Source of the DNA: Adineta ricciae
Lineage: Eukaryota > Rotifera > Eurotatoria > Adinetida > Adinetidae
DNA: 64,000 nucleotides
Direction of reading: 5' to 3'
Assembly: GCA_905250025.1 (NCBI GenBank)
Contig: CAJNOJ010000212.1
Location: 62,001 to 126,000, forward strand
The notes under the pieces are model-generated. The model was not told the origin of the DNA and made no database searches. It saw nothing but the letters and a program-made list of their open reading frames with translations. This document shows, piece by piece, positions 34,066-45,014 of the stretch. Within the stretch, counting starts at the first letter, position 1, and each line of letters opens with the position of its first letter. The position numbers and the translations under genes were made by a program.

Positions 34066-34520
34066 CTTTTGTTAGTCGCGAGCAGTCCCAAGGTGTCACT
34101 GATCTCGGACACCATACTTCCCTTTGTTAGTGGCGAGCAGTCCCAAGGTGTCACCGATCCCGGACACCATACTTCCCTTTGTTAGTGGCGAGCAGTCCCA
34201 AGGTGTCACCGATCCCGGACACCATACTTCCCTTTGTTAGTGGTGAGCAGTCCCAAGGTGTCACTGATCCCGGACACCATACTTCCATTTGTTAATTGCG
34301 AGCAGTCCCAAGGTGTCACTGATCTCGGACACCATACTTCCCTTTGTTAGTTGCGAACAGTCCCAAGGTGTCACTACTCCTGGACACCATACTTCCATTT
34401 GTTAATTGCGAGCATTTCCAAGGTGTCACCGATCCCGGACACCATACTTCCATTTGTTAATTGCGAGCATTTCCAAGGTGTCACCGATCCCGGACACCAT
34501 ACTTTCCTTTGTTAGTTGTA
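34066..34520. repeat. 55-bp minisatellite, about 8 copies
   Basis: The word agcagtccca or its variants recurs at 34081, 34136, 34191, 34246, 34301, 34356, 34411 and 34466, an exact 55-bp period. The unit runs roughly tttgttagtggcgagcagtcc then caaggtgtcaccgatcccgg and acaccatacttcc. Units differ by a few substitutions and cluster as two subtypes (gagcagtccc and gagcatttcc), the second confined to the last two units. Confidence 0.92.
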
Positions 34521-36620
34521 GGGTTTTCGAGCATTGAAAATCGATTCTCCTTTAGACGTATTCTCCAATATTTTAACACGTCTTTACAAATGATAATGTG
34601 CATTTTTCCACCTTCGAAAACGCTTTTTTTTCACTGATTCTATCTGTGGAGGTAATGAAAAAAGGTAATTATTTATAAGCCTATATGACAAAATGATGAA
34701 CCGATAGCAACGAAAAAAAAACGTATTAATGTAGTTTTTGTATCTCATAATTTCATAATGATACAGGTGTTTATACTGTAAAGAGTGGAATTTTACCAAA
34801 ACAAAAAAAGTTCTTGGCGCCGATATAGGGATAGATTGTTTTGCTGGCTCAACACAAAGCCGTTCCCCTAAAATGAACTAAAGCGTCGGTAGTAAAGTTA
34901 CCATTTGGTAGGAAAAATCAGTAAACAAATCCGTCTTACGAGTTGCCCACACGTAACGATGTGAAGTTCTGACACAGTATTTTGTCAATATCTGAAAAAC
35001 TGTAAACGTTGGAGAGTTCATTCAAACGCCATCGTATGCAACTTGACACCCTCTATATTTACTGAAAAAAAAAGAAATATTATCCACCAATCACGCGATT
35101 TCTGGAAAGATTTTCAGATCATGTAGCGATGTGACACAAAAGGACCCTCAGGCTCAAGTATTCACGCTTAATCCATCTTGAGGGTAAGGGTGTTTTATTT
35201 ATCCATCAAGCTTAATCACACTCGCGCTCATTGATCTACACTCTGTATTCATTTATCTATGAGAACTATCACAAATAGTTCAGATTGTCTAAATAATGTA
35301 AACACAACAATTCTCGATCAGAAATCTCCATTGCACTGATGTAAACAGGTTTATTATGTTTCACATTTGTAATCTCGCAAGAGATTGCGCTGAAAGCTTT
35401 TTGCTACGTGACAAATACTGGAATATAAACGTAACGGCGTGACACAATTTTTTGCTGATCCTTTTTTAGGCCCTTCGGGTACTGAGAACGAAGTGAGTAT
35501 TTAGAGTGTGAGTCTACTGGATGTTGTGAAGATTTATACCTAGACATGGGACCAATACATTCATGTAGGAGCCCATACTGAGAGCAACAAGTGGAGAATT
35601 TGCAAGAAATTCACGAATTGCCTTTTCCGACAAAAGATACGTTTAAATATATCGTTTTGTAGAGAATAGTAGTCTGTATCTGACGAAACTATAGAAAAAA
35701 GATTTTGGTACTATTTAATGAATTATATGATTGAAAAATGGGAGAAAAATGATAAAAAAATTATGATAGAAAGTCTTATACTTTTGACTTCCTTTTGTGA
35801 ACCAACATAAACAGATTCTAAACTCGTATATAGTCGAATCCGTTCAGGGAAGATTCAGTCCTGTTGAAAGCTATCTCATGCGATTTGTAAGTGATACATT
35901 ACGTTAAAGGTATCAGACATTTGAATATTTACTCGTGATCAATCTGCTTAACGCATACAATCCTGGATGAGTGATTTGAATACGGCATATAGTTGTCCTC
36001 TTTTACACGTTTGCTAGTGTCAACCTTGTATGCAATGTATACTGACGATATCTCATATTTCACTTTCGAAAAAAATTTATCTTTTTGAAATATCACTTAG
36101 ACAACACACTCGTCCTTTGTATATTCGTCGACATAATCCAAACGCGTAATGCTCACCGAAGCATAACTACATAACGAGCAAAAGGAGGCACATGTATATG
36201 TTTATTTATTATCTTATATCATAATGGAGAACGGAAGAGAAGTATGCTACTATAAAACGATTTGGTTGGTCACTTAGTCTTTCTACTTACTTTAGTCAAA
36301 TGTGTCATTTTTGCGTCATGAATTCGAATGCGGGCGAATCAACCTAGCGTGTCATGGAAAGTTTCCTTATTTTTTTTTCCAATTATTCTATATAGAGATC
36401 ATTCACAAGAATTAATTGCCTAAGCAGATTTCGTATAAAAACTGAGCAACTGATACCATCTGATCCTATCATCAGATCAACATGAATTTCTTTGCAGTTC
36501 GGTTGCACACTTGCAGTATACTCTTTGGATACAAAGTCTAAATGAAATTGAGCATGTAGCTTTCAGAATATTTTATTTGCAAGACAAAATTTATCAAAGA
36601 CGTGAACATCTATCTTTTTT
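34521..36620. other. gene-poor stretch, nothing recognised
   Basis: AT-rich with no supported coding frame, RNA gene or assignable repeat. Confidence 0.4.
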
Positions 36621-36798
36621 ATTCTTTCATCATGAGCTTGTTATATCATCTATTTTTTCCTATAATTAAGCGCTTCAAAAAGTTCAATTTTTCTATGCAA
36701 TAAATTTTTTTACAGGATTATACAGAAAAACTCAATTTTTGAAAAGTTCCTAATTTCAAGAAAATATAGATGATATAATAAGCTCACGATGAAAGAAT
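36621..36798. repeat. small foldback element
   Basis: 33-bp inverted arms: 36621-36653 (attctttcatcatgagcttg...) and 36766-36798 reverse-complemented, with about two mismatches. A second inner pair flanks the centre (aaaaagttcaatttttc / gaaaaactcaatttttg). Total about 178 bp; no target duplication identified. It could form a stable hairpin RNA if transcribed. Confidence 0.6.
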
Positions 36799-37065
36799 GG
36801 GGAAAGCATGTTCGCAGGATGCTTGGTGTAGAATTTCTCTTTTAGAATCGATAGAATATTGGTGTTCGCAGATATTAGCGCTTTTTACAAATGCCCCGAA
36901 AGATATCATTCTACGGGTCCGCACTTAATACCAAAATATCCACTATATGCAGTATGGTATATTAAACTGAATACTTTTTTTTCAATTTTTTTAAGAATTA
37001 TTCTTGTGATCATTTTTCTAAGAATCTTGAATATGGATAATGTCGAAAACGTTATTAACACGATT

Positions 37066-38370
37066 ACTCAATACTCGCTACCCCCTTATTCAGGCGCCAA
37101 TGTCTTCATGAACAACGACAGCACTGGTTGATAATGTGTCTGATGCAGAAGGCATGAGTACGGTACCTGTGGCAAAGATGGCAGGTGAACAGCTAGAACA
37201 TGAAATCAGTAAAACACGTTCATTGACCGATAAATCATTTGGTGTTAATATATTTACCCTACCGTCACGACAATTTGAAATATCAACTCAAGCTATCGAT
37301 TTGGTACGAACGCAAGTATAAGAGCTGTTAATCAATAGAGAATTGGTTAACTACCACATCAATACTTATTCAATTACAGTCAAGCACATTTGGATATTTA
37401 GCAAAAGATATTGTCAATAAATGTAAACAATTAAGTATTAGCTTAATTGAAACAGCAAAACAAGCTGTTCTATTCAAAGAAAAAGTTTGTGATGTGTGCC
37501 AACAGACACGTCTATCTAGATATTATATCTGTTGAGTTATCATTCAGAGATGTCAATTATGCTTTAGTGTCTTCGCGTAATGTTCTTTAATTACTAATGT
37601 GCGAATTATGAATATTACCTTGTACTGTCACTGTTTACTCTCTTCTCTTTTGTGTTATGTATAAGACATATTTTGGAGAATGATACGACGTAGTTAAACA
37701 TCTTCTACATTGAAGAATAGCGATAGTGCTATTCCTCCAGTCTGTCTTTGTAATCACAAATAATAAAAGAAGAAATAAAGTGCTGCAGCAAGAACAAAGA
37801 TTATCTTCTCATTCCTCTTTTCCGTTACATTAAGCTGTTTGTTTACAATGATCCGAGGACTGTAGTCATTGTGGTAGTTTCTTTACAAATGATAGCGAAA
37901 CAACTGAAAAATCGGTAATTGGTTTGCAGTCTCTTCTTTCACAAACAGCACAATTTATTGATCCAACTTTATGTCCATTAGTTGCTGCTGGAGAAATCAT
38001 GGATGAGTATGGTTTAGTGAATGCACTAATGTTCGGTGCTTCTGGTGCTCAAATGGGTACTCGGTTTTTAGCCAGTCACGAAGGTCCAAAGCTTGTTCGC
38101 AAAGCGCATCGAAAATCGTTACTTGAAGTCAACAATGATATCAAGAAACTTTCCCACAGTATTAACGTGTGCATATACCGAAAAGCCAGCACGATGTATA
38201 GCAACAGCCATTACGGACTATTTCCATAATACGAAAGATTATCAAAAGCTAATATTACTCATATCTAAATATATCGCTGTAATGAAACAAGTGGATTTTG
38301 CACAATTATGGGCAAGACAGAATTATGCGCGATGTGAAAGTCAATCAGCAGCTACTATTGTTAACTAAAT
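37066..38370 (+). pseudogene. nitronate monooxygenase (2-nitropropane dioxygenase family) pseudogene split by an LTR
   Basis: The first part reads RYPLIQAPM, then an in-frame TGA at 37109, then TTTALVDNVSDAEGMSTVP and GEQLEHEISKTRSLTDKSFGVNIF, the FMN-binding N-terminus of the NMO family. The middle (about 37370-37540) is interrupted by the solo LTR at 37551-37829. The second part has SHCGSFF (in the place of the GGH(R/C)G substrate loop), LCPLVAAGEIMDEYGLV and LMFGASGAQMGTRFL, the phosphate-binding region. Near 38085-38100 the frame shifts, after which TEKPARCIATAI and LWARQNYARCESQSA complete the C-terminus. Such enzymes use FMN to oxidise nitronates. This copy cannot make a full protein. 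Bacterial/fungal-like source is possible but unproven. Confidence 0.75.
37551..37829 (+). mobile_element. solo LTR-like sequence B, inserted in the NMO pseudogene
   Basis: Same family as 32018-32324: begins TGTCAATTATG, contains TTGTACTGTCACTG and GTGCTGCAGCAAGAACAAAG, ends TTTTCCGTTACA. The TATA region is more degenerate (TATGTATAAG) than in A. It separates the two halves of the NMO coding sequence. Confidence 0.6.
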
Positions 38371-39202
38371 TGTTGAACAAGATCGCGATACGTTGAGACA
38401 TCGAATATAAATTTATCTTTTCTCTTAACTAACTCATAAAATTCCCAGATGTTTTCGCAGATTGACACAGACATTGTTTTGCTAGTATACAGTTGAATTA
38501 ACGCGAAATTCAAAATAGCTTCTTTTCTGTTCTTTTTCTAACAAAATCCGGTGTAGTTTCATATGCTGAATCTGAATATGTGCAACTCATTGAAATAAAG
38601 TGTATTCTTACTGTCGAAAATCGAAAAATACTACAAAAATGATGACTTCAGAAAACTGGGCTTTTTACTGGGCATCTGACGGTGGGATTTCAAAAAATCG
38701 TTAAAGTTTTAAAAGTTTGTTCTCCTGATTTAGCATTCGAAAGTTGATTTTAGAACACTAGTTTTTGATGGTCCAGTGCATACTTTTATTATTAGAAAAA
38801 TTCGTCTCTGTTAACAATTTCCCGCACTAACATCGACAATAAAAAATGTCGAATATTACAATATCGAAAATGAAAACCACAGAAGTGCCCATAGCTCGGA
38901 GAGTTGAGGATGAAATCCGAGAACGAGAACAACCTACCACAATTTCACTCTCACCCTCACACCCATATACTCATTTTGACTCATATCCTCACCCACATTC
39001 TTGCACAGATGGGCACAACAATCCGACAAAGCTCCAAAGAGTTTCGTCTTGTTGAATGCAGAAGCAATGAATTCTAAATCATCTTAAAATTCTGTGGATG
39101 CTTTTTATAGATAGAAATATATAGTATAAAGAAAAGTCAAGGCGGTATATACAAAAAGATAGGTGGGTATATCAAAACTTCTGATCACAGCATTCATAGC
39201 AC
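38371..39202. other. intergenic, no gene recognised
   Basis: AT-rich. The frame at 38846-39055 gives a Pro/His/Ser-rich peptide without motif. Confidence 0.4.
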
Positions 39203-39686
39203 GTTGTTGGATAATATAGCCTACTGAGGAATGTGCAACTAAATACTTCGTGTAATAAAGTCTTTTGAAGCACATCGAATAACATATAAGAAGTTCTATT
39301 TTCAGAAGACTTCGAAGGAATTAGAGTCAATTTATTGATAGACGGCCACATGTTTATGTTGTCATGTATCCATATCAATATCTCCGAGTAGGCTGGAAAT
39401 GCCACATATATCATGGTATTGGTCGTCAGAAGCTCTAGAAACGTTTGGGATGAAAATGCTTCACAATTACTTTCGATTGATATCATAAGTCACGATATCC
39501 ATCAGTTTACTAGGTTTAAATATGAGCGTGTGGATGAATCTGTAGTAATCTGTCAGTAGATTGACTCTAATTCCTTCGAAGTCTTCTAATAATAGAACTT
39601 GTTATATACCATTCGATGTGCCTCGAAAATTCTTATTACAAGAAATACTTAGTTACACATTCCTCAGTAGGCTATCTTATTCAACA
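39203..39686. repeat. degenerate inverted repeat, 128-bp arms
   Basis: 39203-39331 is matched in reverse complement by 39559-39686 with scattered mismatches and small indels; the best blocks are tagcctactgaggaatgtg and agaagacttcgaaggaatt. The spacer is about 227 bp without coding potential. It looks like an old foldback transposon. Confidence 0.7.
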
Positions 39687-39844
39687 AAATCCTTTGAAGA
39701 CTGTTATCAGAACGTTTAGTATACCCTAATTACATGGATAATTGAGGAATGAGATGGACAGGTTCAGACAGAAAATGTGTGTACATGATGTGTCAACACG
39801 TACTGAAAGGTTCTTTAACAATAATGACCATAGGAAGCCGAAGA

Positions 39845-40484
39845 TTATTCATGACGATGAGATGTTTCAGGTGCATGTTTATATGCACTAAGAAACGTAT
39901 TGAAAAAGAATATTACCATGGACAAAAATGGCACTCGATAAAATGGTGGAACGTATTTGAAATTGATTAGTTGAACAGGTGTGAACGTACAGATGTCGGC
40001 AACATACATAGTGGGGAAATTAACTCGAATATCCTTATGAAGTTCATCGGCTGATCTACGCCCCTCGACAAAAGATGTACCTAAAACAAGCAGACGGAAC
40101 AATATTAGCAAATCCAAACGAGTCGAAAGAACTTGCCCACAATGTAGGTAACCAAATATATCGGTACCGCACAAATCGTATCCATAGCGACCTTCTTCCA
40201 TACATTCGTCCAGGTTGGCTGCGCCAGGATACGATCGAGAAACCTATACCAAAAATGCCCTTCTATACCTGTGGCAGCGCCTGTACCAACGGCTCCGACT
40301 AAAAATTCAATTAATCAATAAAAGACCGGATACTCCAAAGAACTTTACGTAGACGGCGAACATCGACAGTTTGTTTTTTCTCGTGTATTATTTGTACAAC
40401 CAGATCACTAGCAGCAAGAAGACCCGACGCCGACGTGATATTCATGAAAAACAGACGACGAGAACGAAAAAAATTCATGTTCAT
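39845..40484 (-). CDS. Mpv17/PMP22-family membrane protein, 3 exons with a GC-AG intron
   Basis: Phase-checked exons: 40484-40349, 40298-40137 and 40080-39845, giving 177 aa, the usual family length. Family marks: an early GLLAASDLVVQII (G-D-x-x-x-Q type), GIEGHFWYRFLD (the G-x-x-x-H-x-WY-x-x-LD motif), a helix DTICAVPIYLVTYIVGTSF, then TPVQLINFKYVPPFYRV, closely matching the W/TPxQxxNFxxVPxxYR signature. Four short TM helices. Mpv17 relatives sit in the inner mitochondrial or peroxisomal membrane; the precise role is uncertain. Intron 1 is 50 bp (GTAAAG...TTTTTAG). Intron 2 is 56 bp with a GC donor (G|GCAAGT). A second in-frame ATG is at 40478. Its short exons make it easy to miss. Confidence 0.82.
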
Positions 40485-40851
40485 CTAACAGATCGTCCTT
40501 AAACTAAAAAGAATAGCAATCAATAACAAACAAGGAAACGCGGACGGAAAAGCGGATCCTGATGAACCTCACTGATACTAGAATCCACAGGAAATGCAAC
40601 ATTCGGAAGGATCTGTGGTGATCTAGTAGGATCCGTCTGGATCTATCTCGAGCCATTCTAGTCGAGAAAGGACAGACGGTAGCAAGCAGTAAAAGTAGCC
40701 CATTCTCCAAATCCGTCTTTTCCTTGTCGTAATATCTAGTTTTAGTCTCATGACTTGCTAGCAATCCACTTCACGTTTTTCGTAAGAACCCAACTAAGCA
40801 ATCTTTTTCGAAAACCTACATTCTCTAGGCATTATAGGTATATAATATACA

Positions 40852-40928
40852 GGGCTACTCAGGGATGGGGTAGTGAGTCTATACGTCTAATTGTCGAATA
40901 TCAGAAGGTTCGATTCCTTCCCCCGGCT
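40852..40928 (+). other. tRNA-like sequence / pol III B box
   Basis: 40904-40920 forms a perfect 5-bp T-stem with a 7-base loop (gaagg-TTCGATT-ccttc), and GGTTCGATTCC matches the pol III B-box consensus. The following CCCCGGC would be the acceptor 3' strand, but no good 5' partner or cloverleaf is found in the 75 bases upstream. It is most likely a decayed tRNA or a tRNA-derived short element. Confidence 0.3.
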
Positions 40929-41099
40929 CGGTTTCCTCGATGTTACGATGCATGGTATCGGAACAATAGATAAAAGCAGAAGAAAATGTATAACATGTGG
41001 AATTCGTTATCGCTGCCTCTCTAATGTGCTTTCAATTTGTGCGCTTCTGCTTTTATTCTGTTTGTTCTCATCGTCTTGTACGACGATTTTTTCGTAAGC

Positions 41100-42107
41100 G
41101 TTCGAGAAAATTTTATGTAAAAGTAACCAAAAAAGATGGATGTCACCAAATAAACTTCGCATAATCGAAAAAAAAACAAGTAGGGTTTATTTGCCGTTTT
41201 TGCATCGACATACAGCTATTGGAATATGATTTATATAACAAATGGTATATATAAAGGGTAAGTCATAAGTAACCCGGCGACAAGAAATTGAAATATCTTC
41301 ACCAAATAGTGATCAAGCGAGCTAGAATTTTGGTCAATAATAGAGCTTCACTGTGAGTTAATTCTATACCCAAAACGTGAGTACGCCACTAAAATCGGCC
41401 AATGTGTCTATCCGTTTACACGACAACGTTTAATAGGAGAATCAGATTGAGCTGATAACTTCTACACAGCATTATCTCATCAGTATTTTAGTTGAGTTCA
41501 AAAACGAGCTCGATTGAGTGTACTGGTAGTGACTTTCGATGAAATTCTCTCAGATCCTTATATATAAAGTTGCATGCTTGTGCGCTTGTTCACTATGCAG
41601 TCAATTCCTTTACTGATTATGACCGCCAAACTTTTCATGTTGGTTGCCTAGGTCTAGAAAAACATGGAGAGAGTGCCGAGTGACTACTGAGAGTCTCTCA
41701 GTGAGAGGCCAAGTAGGAGTGTTACCTGAGTGAAATTTCACCTAAGCAGTTCTGTGATAGAGAAGGCGCGCAAATTTCTATGCAGTTTTTGAAGGTCTGG
41801 AAAACATGTTGGGGAATCAGTGTGGGGGTAGACATGGTCGAGTCAGGCCAAAGTTTTCCAGTTGGCTCTGGACCAGAGAACGCATAAGCCATTCAACTAC
41901 ATGATAAGGTCCGGTTGGTAAAGGGCGGGACTGAATGTATTTCACTCAGATTACCTGTCTATCAGTCATCAAATTTTGCAAGATATGTTTAGGTTTAGTG
42001 AAAGATCAAAATAAAGGGAGATCATGAGGATGTGTGTCAGGCAGTAGGCCTGAGTGAAAGCTTCCCAAATCATCATTGTAGTCGTTGGCACTAAGAAAGC
42101 TATTCCA
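41100..42107. other. intergenic, no gene recognised
   Basis: Repeat-like sequence without coding frames. The stretch 41371-41424 (gtacgccactaaaatcggcc...) resembles 42939-42992 (gtatattactataattggcc...), hinting at two degenerate copies of one element. Confidence 0.35.
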
Positions 42108-42115
42108 GGTGTGCT

Positions 42116-42794
42116 CAGTGGCGTAACGAGGGTTTTCAAACCAATGGGCAAACTTTGCTTTAGTCGGAAAAAAGTAGTGAACAAACAGGCAAGGTTTGTT
42201 GTCGATAGCGCAAAATTTTTATACTGGTTCAAGTTTCAAAACACAACTGCAAATATCAGTAAAACATAAGGATCTTTTATTTCTTTTTAAGTATTAAAAA
42301 ACATCAAAGCTCAATACGGTGTGGTGTTTCCCTTATTGTAGTGCCGTAGAAGAAAATGTTAGACAGCAGTGTCCAGATGGTGGGAGGAAAGCCAGATGGG
42401 GTCGTGAGTCTTCACCTTAATCTCGCAAATTTTGTTTACTTTGCCCAAAACTTTATTAGTAGCTTTAGAAAGTTTAGAGATAACCTTGAAATCTATCAAA
42501 AAGTTCGCAAGAAATCTCCGAAGTTCTTATATATTTCTGAAAGTTTCTGGAATAGTTTTTAAATTTTCAAAAAGAGGTGGATAGACTGGGCGCATTTTTT
42601 AAATTTTCTTCAGAAATCTTTCAAAATTTCTGAAAAAATTCATGAAACTATTTTAAATATTTTAAAATACTACATAAAATTTCGTCAAATACATTGTAGT
42701 CTTAACCAATTGAAACCGTATATAAGAATTCTGACAAAGTCAAATTGTAATGGGCAACCGCCCATTTGTCCCTCTTCCCTTGGATACGCCACTG
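42116..42794. mobile_element. hAT-type MITE
   Basis: Ends CAGTGGCGTAACGAGGG and (inverted) CAGTGGCGTATCCAAGGG, typical hAT termini. The flanks GGTGTGCT (42108-42115) and GATGTGCT (42795-42802) are an 8-bp target duplication with one mismatch. The inner ends both carry ATGGGC. 679 bp, no transposase domain, so non-autonomous. Confidence 0.82.
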
Positions 42795-42802
42795 GATGTG
42801 CT

Positions 42803-43298
42803 GGATGGTGTGAAATATACAAAGCTACTCAAAAGCAACTTTTGTGTCAATTAAGTTTAGGCTCCAAATAAATACAGTTAAAGTAGCAACAATATGTTAC
42901 TGAGAGCATATTTGAAACATCTTATCATTGTAGCAGACTGAAAATATGAGTATATTACTATAATTGGCCAATGTCCTCCGTCCATTTATACATTAACTCT
43001 GGAAAAGCTAATGTGAGTGAGATGCGCTCTTTGACGATATATTATTACGTATATCAAACCCTCGTTAGAGTTGGAAGATTAGACTGATTGAACGTGTGAC
43101 TCATGGATTATTAAAAAAGGAATTGATATTTCCCTATAGCTACGTATGTCTTCTATCTGATAGAATTTTTACATTCCACACAACTCTTGGATAAAATCTA
43201 AAGTCTTCGCATTTATTTTAGATACAGCATGCAAAACTGGAGGAAGGATTAGTTAATTTTTTATGTTTCTTTATATTGAAGCTATATAATAATCAATA
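42803..43298. other. intergenic, no gene recognised
   Basis: AT-rich spacer up to the ODC stop codon; see 41100-42107 for the weak similarity at 42939-42992. Confidence 0.35.
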
Positions 43299-45014
43299 TT
43301 AATCTTTCCAAATATAAAAATATCTAGTTGTCTTGAATCCGTTAAAATCGGTTGCAATCGAGCTTGAATACGCGCCAACATTATGAAACCATAGATAATC
43401 CCCAACTTCTAAGAGTGGCAATTTAATACATGTCGCTAAACGATCAGTTGAATCACATGTTGGTCCAAACACAGCTGAGTTATATTCTTTTTCTTCATCT
43501 AGCATAGAGTTTTGTTTATGTCTGCGCAAACAACTAATACGATAATTTGCTTTTTCAAATATAATATTACTCAATGAACCATATATACCATCATTGATAT
43601 AGTAGAAGTTTTCGACGTTTCCAATAATATCGGTATTTGGTTCTTCATTGGGATTGATTGGTGTGTCATCAGAATATTCGATATTATTCAATCGACAGCC
43701 AACTATTGTCGTAACTAGATTCATGAAACATGCAGAAAAGTATCTTCCAGGTTCAGCTATTATTTGAATACCTGGAAGTAGTAGTAAAAGATAATTCCAG
43801 ATATCTATTTGAAAAAACAAATTATGTACCTTCATCATCAGTAAATAATTGGTCTAATACGTGTCGTACTATTTGCGCCATTTCTACGAAAGTTGGTTTA
43901 CCTGGCTCATTTTCACCAGGAAAACCACCGCCAATATCGAGCATTGTGAATTTGAGGCCGTACTTTCGACTTTTTGCAATGTCAAACAATTCTCTGGCAA
44001 ATTTCAGTGTATGTATAAATGCATCCGTATTACAACATCCTGTTCCAACATGAAATGTGCATCCAATTATATCTAAGTTTAATACTTTGCCCATTTCAAG
44101 CATTTGTATAGCTACACGTTGATTTGCGCCAAATTTTGAAGAAAGCGCGATCACAGATTGGCTGTCTTTTGTTTTTAAGCGAATTAAAATCTTTGCAGTT
44201 GGCCAATGAGTTTTTAGTTTCATCAGTTCATTTTGGTTATCAGCTACAGTCAGTTGTACGCCTTTCTTTCTGAAATATTCTATATGTGAAATTTGTTTGC
44301 AAGGGTGAGAGTAAATTATTCGCTTTGAGCAGTCAATAGCCGGACATACTGAAAGAACCGTGTCTAATTCACGAATCGATGCGCAATCAAATCCTCCACC
44401 CATTATTTCTATTATTCTTATAATAAAATTATTTTCATTTGATTTAATAGCATAAAAGGGCTTAACACGCGGTAAAGATGTTGTCCATTTGAAATATTGT
44501 TTTGCACAATGCGAAACATCGGCAATGTAAAATGGATCGTCATTGTCCATTTGACGAAGACAATAGCTAAAATACATTATGAGAAAAAGTGTGCTTTTTC
44601 CAAAGATTATATTAAAGTTTTCAAATACTGCCAATTATCTAGGCTTTAGAAATGTGATACAACTCTAACCGAAGAAATCTACTGTGAATTGGAAACTAGT
44701 TACACGACACGGGATGGTTTCTCTCATACGAGTCTTGATACGTTAGACACCTTTTTTGTTTTTATCTTTGCCAATCTTCACTTGTAGAGTAGTACTAACC
44801 TGACAACGGATGCGCTGGAAACGTCAGCAGCAACGTGATATGCACACATTTCATTGCAAAAGATGCTCTTCAATTTATCGTCAATAAAGTACTGTTCTCC
44901 AGAAGTGGGCATTTGATCAGAAGCTATTGCTTGTTCAATGTTTCTGTCGATGTCACAAATAGACCTTCGAGTTTCCACACAACGAGACATCCGCCTTAAA
45001 CCTTGTGTTAACAT
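43299..45014 (-). CDS. ODC1: ornithine decarboxylase, 3 exons
   Basis: Phase-checked exons: 45014-44800, 44566-43830 and 43771-43299, giving 474 aa (family about 420-470). It catalyses PLP-dependent decarboxylation of ornithine to putrescine, the first step of polyamine synthesis, in the cytosol as a dimer. Seen: PFYAIKSN with the PLP lysine, GGGFDCAS, HVGTGC, LDIGGGFPG, EPGRYFSA, the catalytic-cysteine site FGPTCDSTD, YINDGIYGS, and GDYLWFHNVGAYS near the C-terminus. All active-site motifs are present, favouring an active enzyme over an antizyme-inhibitor-like relative. The first exon (71 residues) is poorly conserved and was chosen because its donor phase fits and it ends in ...SASVV directly before the conserved DDPFYIADV. 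No extended C-terminal PEST-like tail is seen, so antizyme-independent turnover cannot be judged. Confidence 0.88.

Noticed and set aside
34066..34520. CRISPR array
   Set aside because: The repeats are directly adjoining 55-bp units without unique spacers, in a eukaryotic genome.
32018..37829. one full-length LTR retrotransposon with A and B as its two LTRs
   Set aside because: The intervening 5.2 kb contains no gag, RT, RNase H or integrase peptide and includes unrelated elements plus the NMO gene, and A and B are too different for paired LTRs of a recent element.
41371..42992. pair of repeat copies (41371-41424 and 42939-42992)
   Set aside because: The similarity is limited to about 50 bp by eye and I could not extend it with confidence.
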